A model generated the notes under the pieces. It worked only from the letters and a program-made list of their open reading frames with translations. It searched no databases and was not told the origin of the DNA. Positions 61,741 through 64,000 of a DNA stretch of 64,000 nucleotides are shown here, in pieces; the first letter of the stretch is position 1; each line of letters starts with the position of its first letter. Position numbers and translations under genes: made by a program. Source of the DNA: Anarhynchus alexandrinus (taxonomy: Eukaryota > Chordata > Aves > Charadriiformes > Charadriidae); contig VUYV01000227.1 in NCBI GenBank assembly GCA_008711295.1, positions 285,567 through 349,566 on the forward strand, written 5' to 3'.

Positions 61741-64000
61741 GATAGACACAGAGAGGAGAAATGTTATTAGTCCGAGAGCAGCTACCTTTTCTTATGAAAA
61801 TTCTTGTAAAGATCATAAAGAAAACAAAGGAGGCACAAGTGGTCCAGGCTTTGGTGAGCTAAAGTGCAGTGTTTTTTTAAAATATTTGATCAGGGCCTCT
61901 GGATGATTTTCTAAACACATTTCATTTCACTGGGGAGTAACTGACCTAAGAATCAAAATGCACTCGTGGAGTTTGGATGCAAGCCTGGAAAAATAAAGGA
62001 GGTGGCCAAAGAAGAAGAGGAAAAAAAGACACAGGTTTCTTCCCAGAAAGCCCAAGCTGTCTCAGAAAGCCATGAACTTGACAGCTCCACTACGGTTCCT
62101 CTGGCACAACTATGAAAAAACATCTCAGGGGAAACAAAAAGACCCTTTTTCAAATTGGGGCCCAGAATCAACTCCCAAATCCACATCCTGCTGCTGAATA
62201 TTGCAAAGCTACAGCCAACACATGAGCTCCTGCAAGCCCTACATCCACGTGGACCTTCAGCACTCCAAGATGGCCATGACTTGGAGAAAGTTTCAATGAC
62301 ATCACCCTTTGGGTTGTATTCCTGGGGTTTTTTGGACGCAATCTTTGAGGTGTCCTTGGAGAATGAACACCCGCTGCTAATCCCAGTTACACATGTGCCT
62401 GGCTATTACAGACTTCAAAGACAGCTCTGCATACCTTCCGTATCAGAAGCCATCCCCAAGTTAGCAAACATTTGCACTACCACTCATCCTGTCTCATCAG
62501 CAGCTACTAAGAATATGCATGTGTCAGGAAACGTCATGCATTTTATCGCTTCAGCAAGTCACGCCATCACGAAGCAGTACATGCCCCAGTTGTACCCCTC
62601 AATCCCCCCCCGAGATGTAACTACAGGCTTTACAAAACTAAGCAAGGAAACAAACAAACAAACTTACTTTTTTTTTTAATCTTTTTAACTATCTAGGATA
62701 TTCCACTGCTTTGTTTTCACATGGGGCAGGTCCAGCTAACGTACTTTGGTAAAGAGGAATCCAGTGTGCCAACACGGAGAGCAGGATACACCTCTTAGAG
62801 GTGCCCCAGACGTTCCTGTCTGCTGCCCCAAAGGTGCTGCCAGCAAGTCTCAATGTTAACATTTTTGAGATGTTCAGTTTTACACTGATTGCATGGGCTT
62901 GCTAATTGAGCTCATTTCCAAAGCAAGTTAACAGAATAATCCCTGGTAGGATTGTTTTTAGGATGCCATCGGCTCTTTGACCTCACACAGCAGATCTCCT
63001 GCCTGCTTTCTTCCCCGGAGAGCTCGATGCTGCAGCTACACAATTTTCCTGCCCAAACAGAAAACAATGCCACTGCCTATGTGCTTTGTGCTTTTGTCAT
63101 TGCACACATGATTTTTGCTTTTGCCACAGCTGGGCAGTGCAATGGGAGGGAGAAAGACAATGTCCTCTCTCCAAGAGCCGCCTGGAACAGAGGTGGCTGC
63201 TGCAGACTCACTAAATACGCCGGGCAATTGCAGAGAGGGAAAACAGTCCCACTTGTACACTTGTCGACTGATTTATTCTTGGATTTTTTTGAGCTTCTGA
63301 TAGTGGGGTAAGCGTGCGAACAGATCACCAAGGACATGGTAAGGAATTGGTTAAAGAGGTCAGAGAGGATCAAACAAGGGGGGAACAACGTGGAAATTAT
63401 GTCGCTGCATTTAACTACAAACATACAAAATTTCCTCTGTGCCCTCCCATCATGTAACACCCAGAGGCTGCTGCGAGAGCAATGGAGTAGGATGAGCAAA
63501 TCCCCGTCTCCCAGCGCAAAGATGAAACCTGCAGGGAGACAGCTGCGGTGGAAAAGATCGAAATTAATGTCAAGCAATAGATGAGATTTTGGTTGAGATT
63601 TTGATGAGATTTACTGCTGCAAATGTTTTCCCTGGCAAATGTCACACCATTAAAATGCAAAAAAAAAAACCCCAAACCATTAGAATTAAGGAAATAAAGT
63701 GAAACTCAGAAACACAGTCCAAATAAATGACAGCTTGAAACTCAGTCCTCTGACTCTCAGGGTCATGGATGGCCTCCTTTGTAAGCAAGTGTGTAGGAGA
63801 AGTGCTAAAAGCTCCTTTCACCTCATCAGGGCCGCCACCTATGACTGCAGAGCACACGTTTTCCGGAGAGCAAGGACATTTCGCCGGTATCCTTCGCAGC
63901 GTGGCTGACTCTAACTGGGAACATCACTTGGAGCAAATTCTGCAGCTGAGCACTGCCCAGCACAGCTGCGTTATTTCACACGTGGTCCGATATGGGTGAA

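Larger units (their letters stand above)
18943..64000 (-). other. Region upstream of the TENM4 start exon, probably 5' introns
   Basis: No coding exon is recognisable across 45 kb. Given the acceptor just above the start codon and the known large 5' regions of teneurin genes, most of this is probably intron between non-coding first exons, but that is inference. It contains the CR1, MIR-like and LTR elements listed separately, a CpG-rich patch near 53 kb and an inverted repeat near 56.4 kb. Stretches with nothing recognised include 18943-23800, 25631-27237, 34154-35970, 41260-45974, 46031-50318, 54801-56290 and 59856-61360. Confidence 0.6.
59856..64000. other. Gene-free stretch at the high-coordinate end
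   Basis: No exon is recognised. It holds the A-rich and CA-repeat area at 61.2-61.4 kb, a candidate regulatory element at 61.4-61.7 kb and a poly-T run at 62669-62678. The longest frames (60802-61383 minus, 62155-62679 plus) begin at GTG and TTG rather than ATG and show no family resemblance. Confidence 0.6.

Noticed and set aside
62155..62679. 174-codon plus-strand open frame
   Set aside because: It starts at TTG. The first ATG is about 46 codons in, the end runs into a poly-T low-complexity tract, and no family is recognised.
1..64000. tRNA, rRNA, CRISPR array, bacterial operon or phage features
   Set aside because: None seen. The repeats are eukaryotic interspersed elements, and no cloverleaf or regular spacer array was recognised by eye.

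Overview
The window looks like avian nuclear DNA. It carries about ten CR1 LINE fragments with the avian 3' end (imperfect GATTCTATGA copies next to a 'GGTTTGGGTTGGAAGGGACC' tract), two copies of one avian endogenous-retrovirus LTR family, scattered old MIR/L2-like fragments, CpG-poor AT-rich DNA and long gene-free stretches. Coding density is very low and no bacterial or viral gene order is present.

The only gene I can support is on the minus strand: the 5' coding end of a teneurin, most likely TENM4. Two coding exons are visible. The start-codon exon (18654-18942, coding from 18876 down to 18654) has a strong Kozak ATG, an acceptor upstream of it and a consensus donor. The second coding exon (13460-13729) joins it in phase 1 and has clear acceptor and donor sites. 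Together they encode about 164 residues of the cytoplasmic teneurin N-terminal domain. The third coding exon, transmembrane segment, EGF repeats and extracellular domains were not found here and should lie beyond the low-coordinate end. Everything above 18943 is upstream of the start codon and probably holds the long 5' non-coding introns typical of teneurin genes.

Layout: 1-13459 is intron after coding exon 2, with CR1 fragments near 1.2, 3.4-4.0 and 9.6-9.8 kb. 13460-13729 is coding exon 2. 13730-18653 is a 4.9 kb intron with a hAT-like miniature transposon remnant and a sense-oriented solo LTR only about 360 bp from the exon donor. 18654-18942 is the start exon, with a short uORF overlapping the start codon. 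18943-64000 is non-coding, with a tail-to-tail CR1 pair (24.4-25.6 kb), further CR1 pieces (27.2, 34.0, 40.5-41.3, 54.6, 59.6 kb), old MIR-like SINEs, a second LTR (59.0-59.3 kb), a probable assembly duplication around a single N (52.4-52.6 kb), a 56 bp-arm inverted repeat (56.3-56.6 kb), and a CpG-rich patch with a good minus-strand splice donor (52.9-53.3 kb).

The best leads are the CpG-rich patch as a possible upstream TENM4 promoter and first exon, the sense LTR inside the gene, the inverted repeat, and the unmerged contig overlap at the N. I found no convincing novel protein system. The long open frames outside the two exons are antisense or chance reads, and several lack an ATG.
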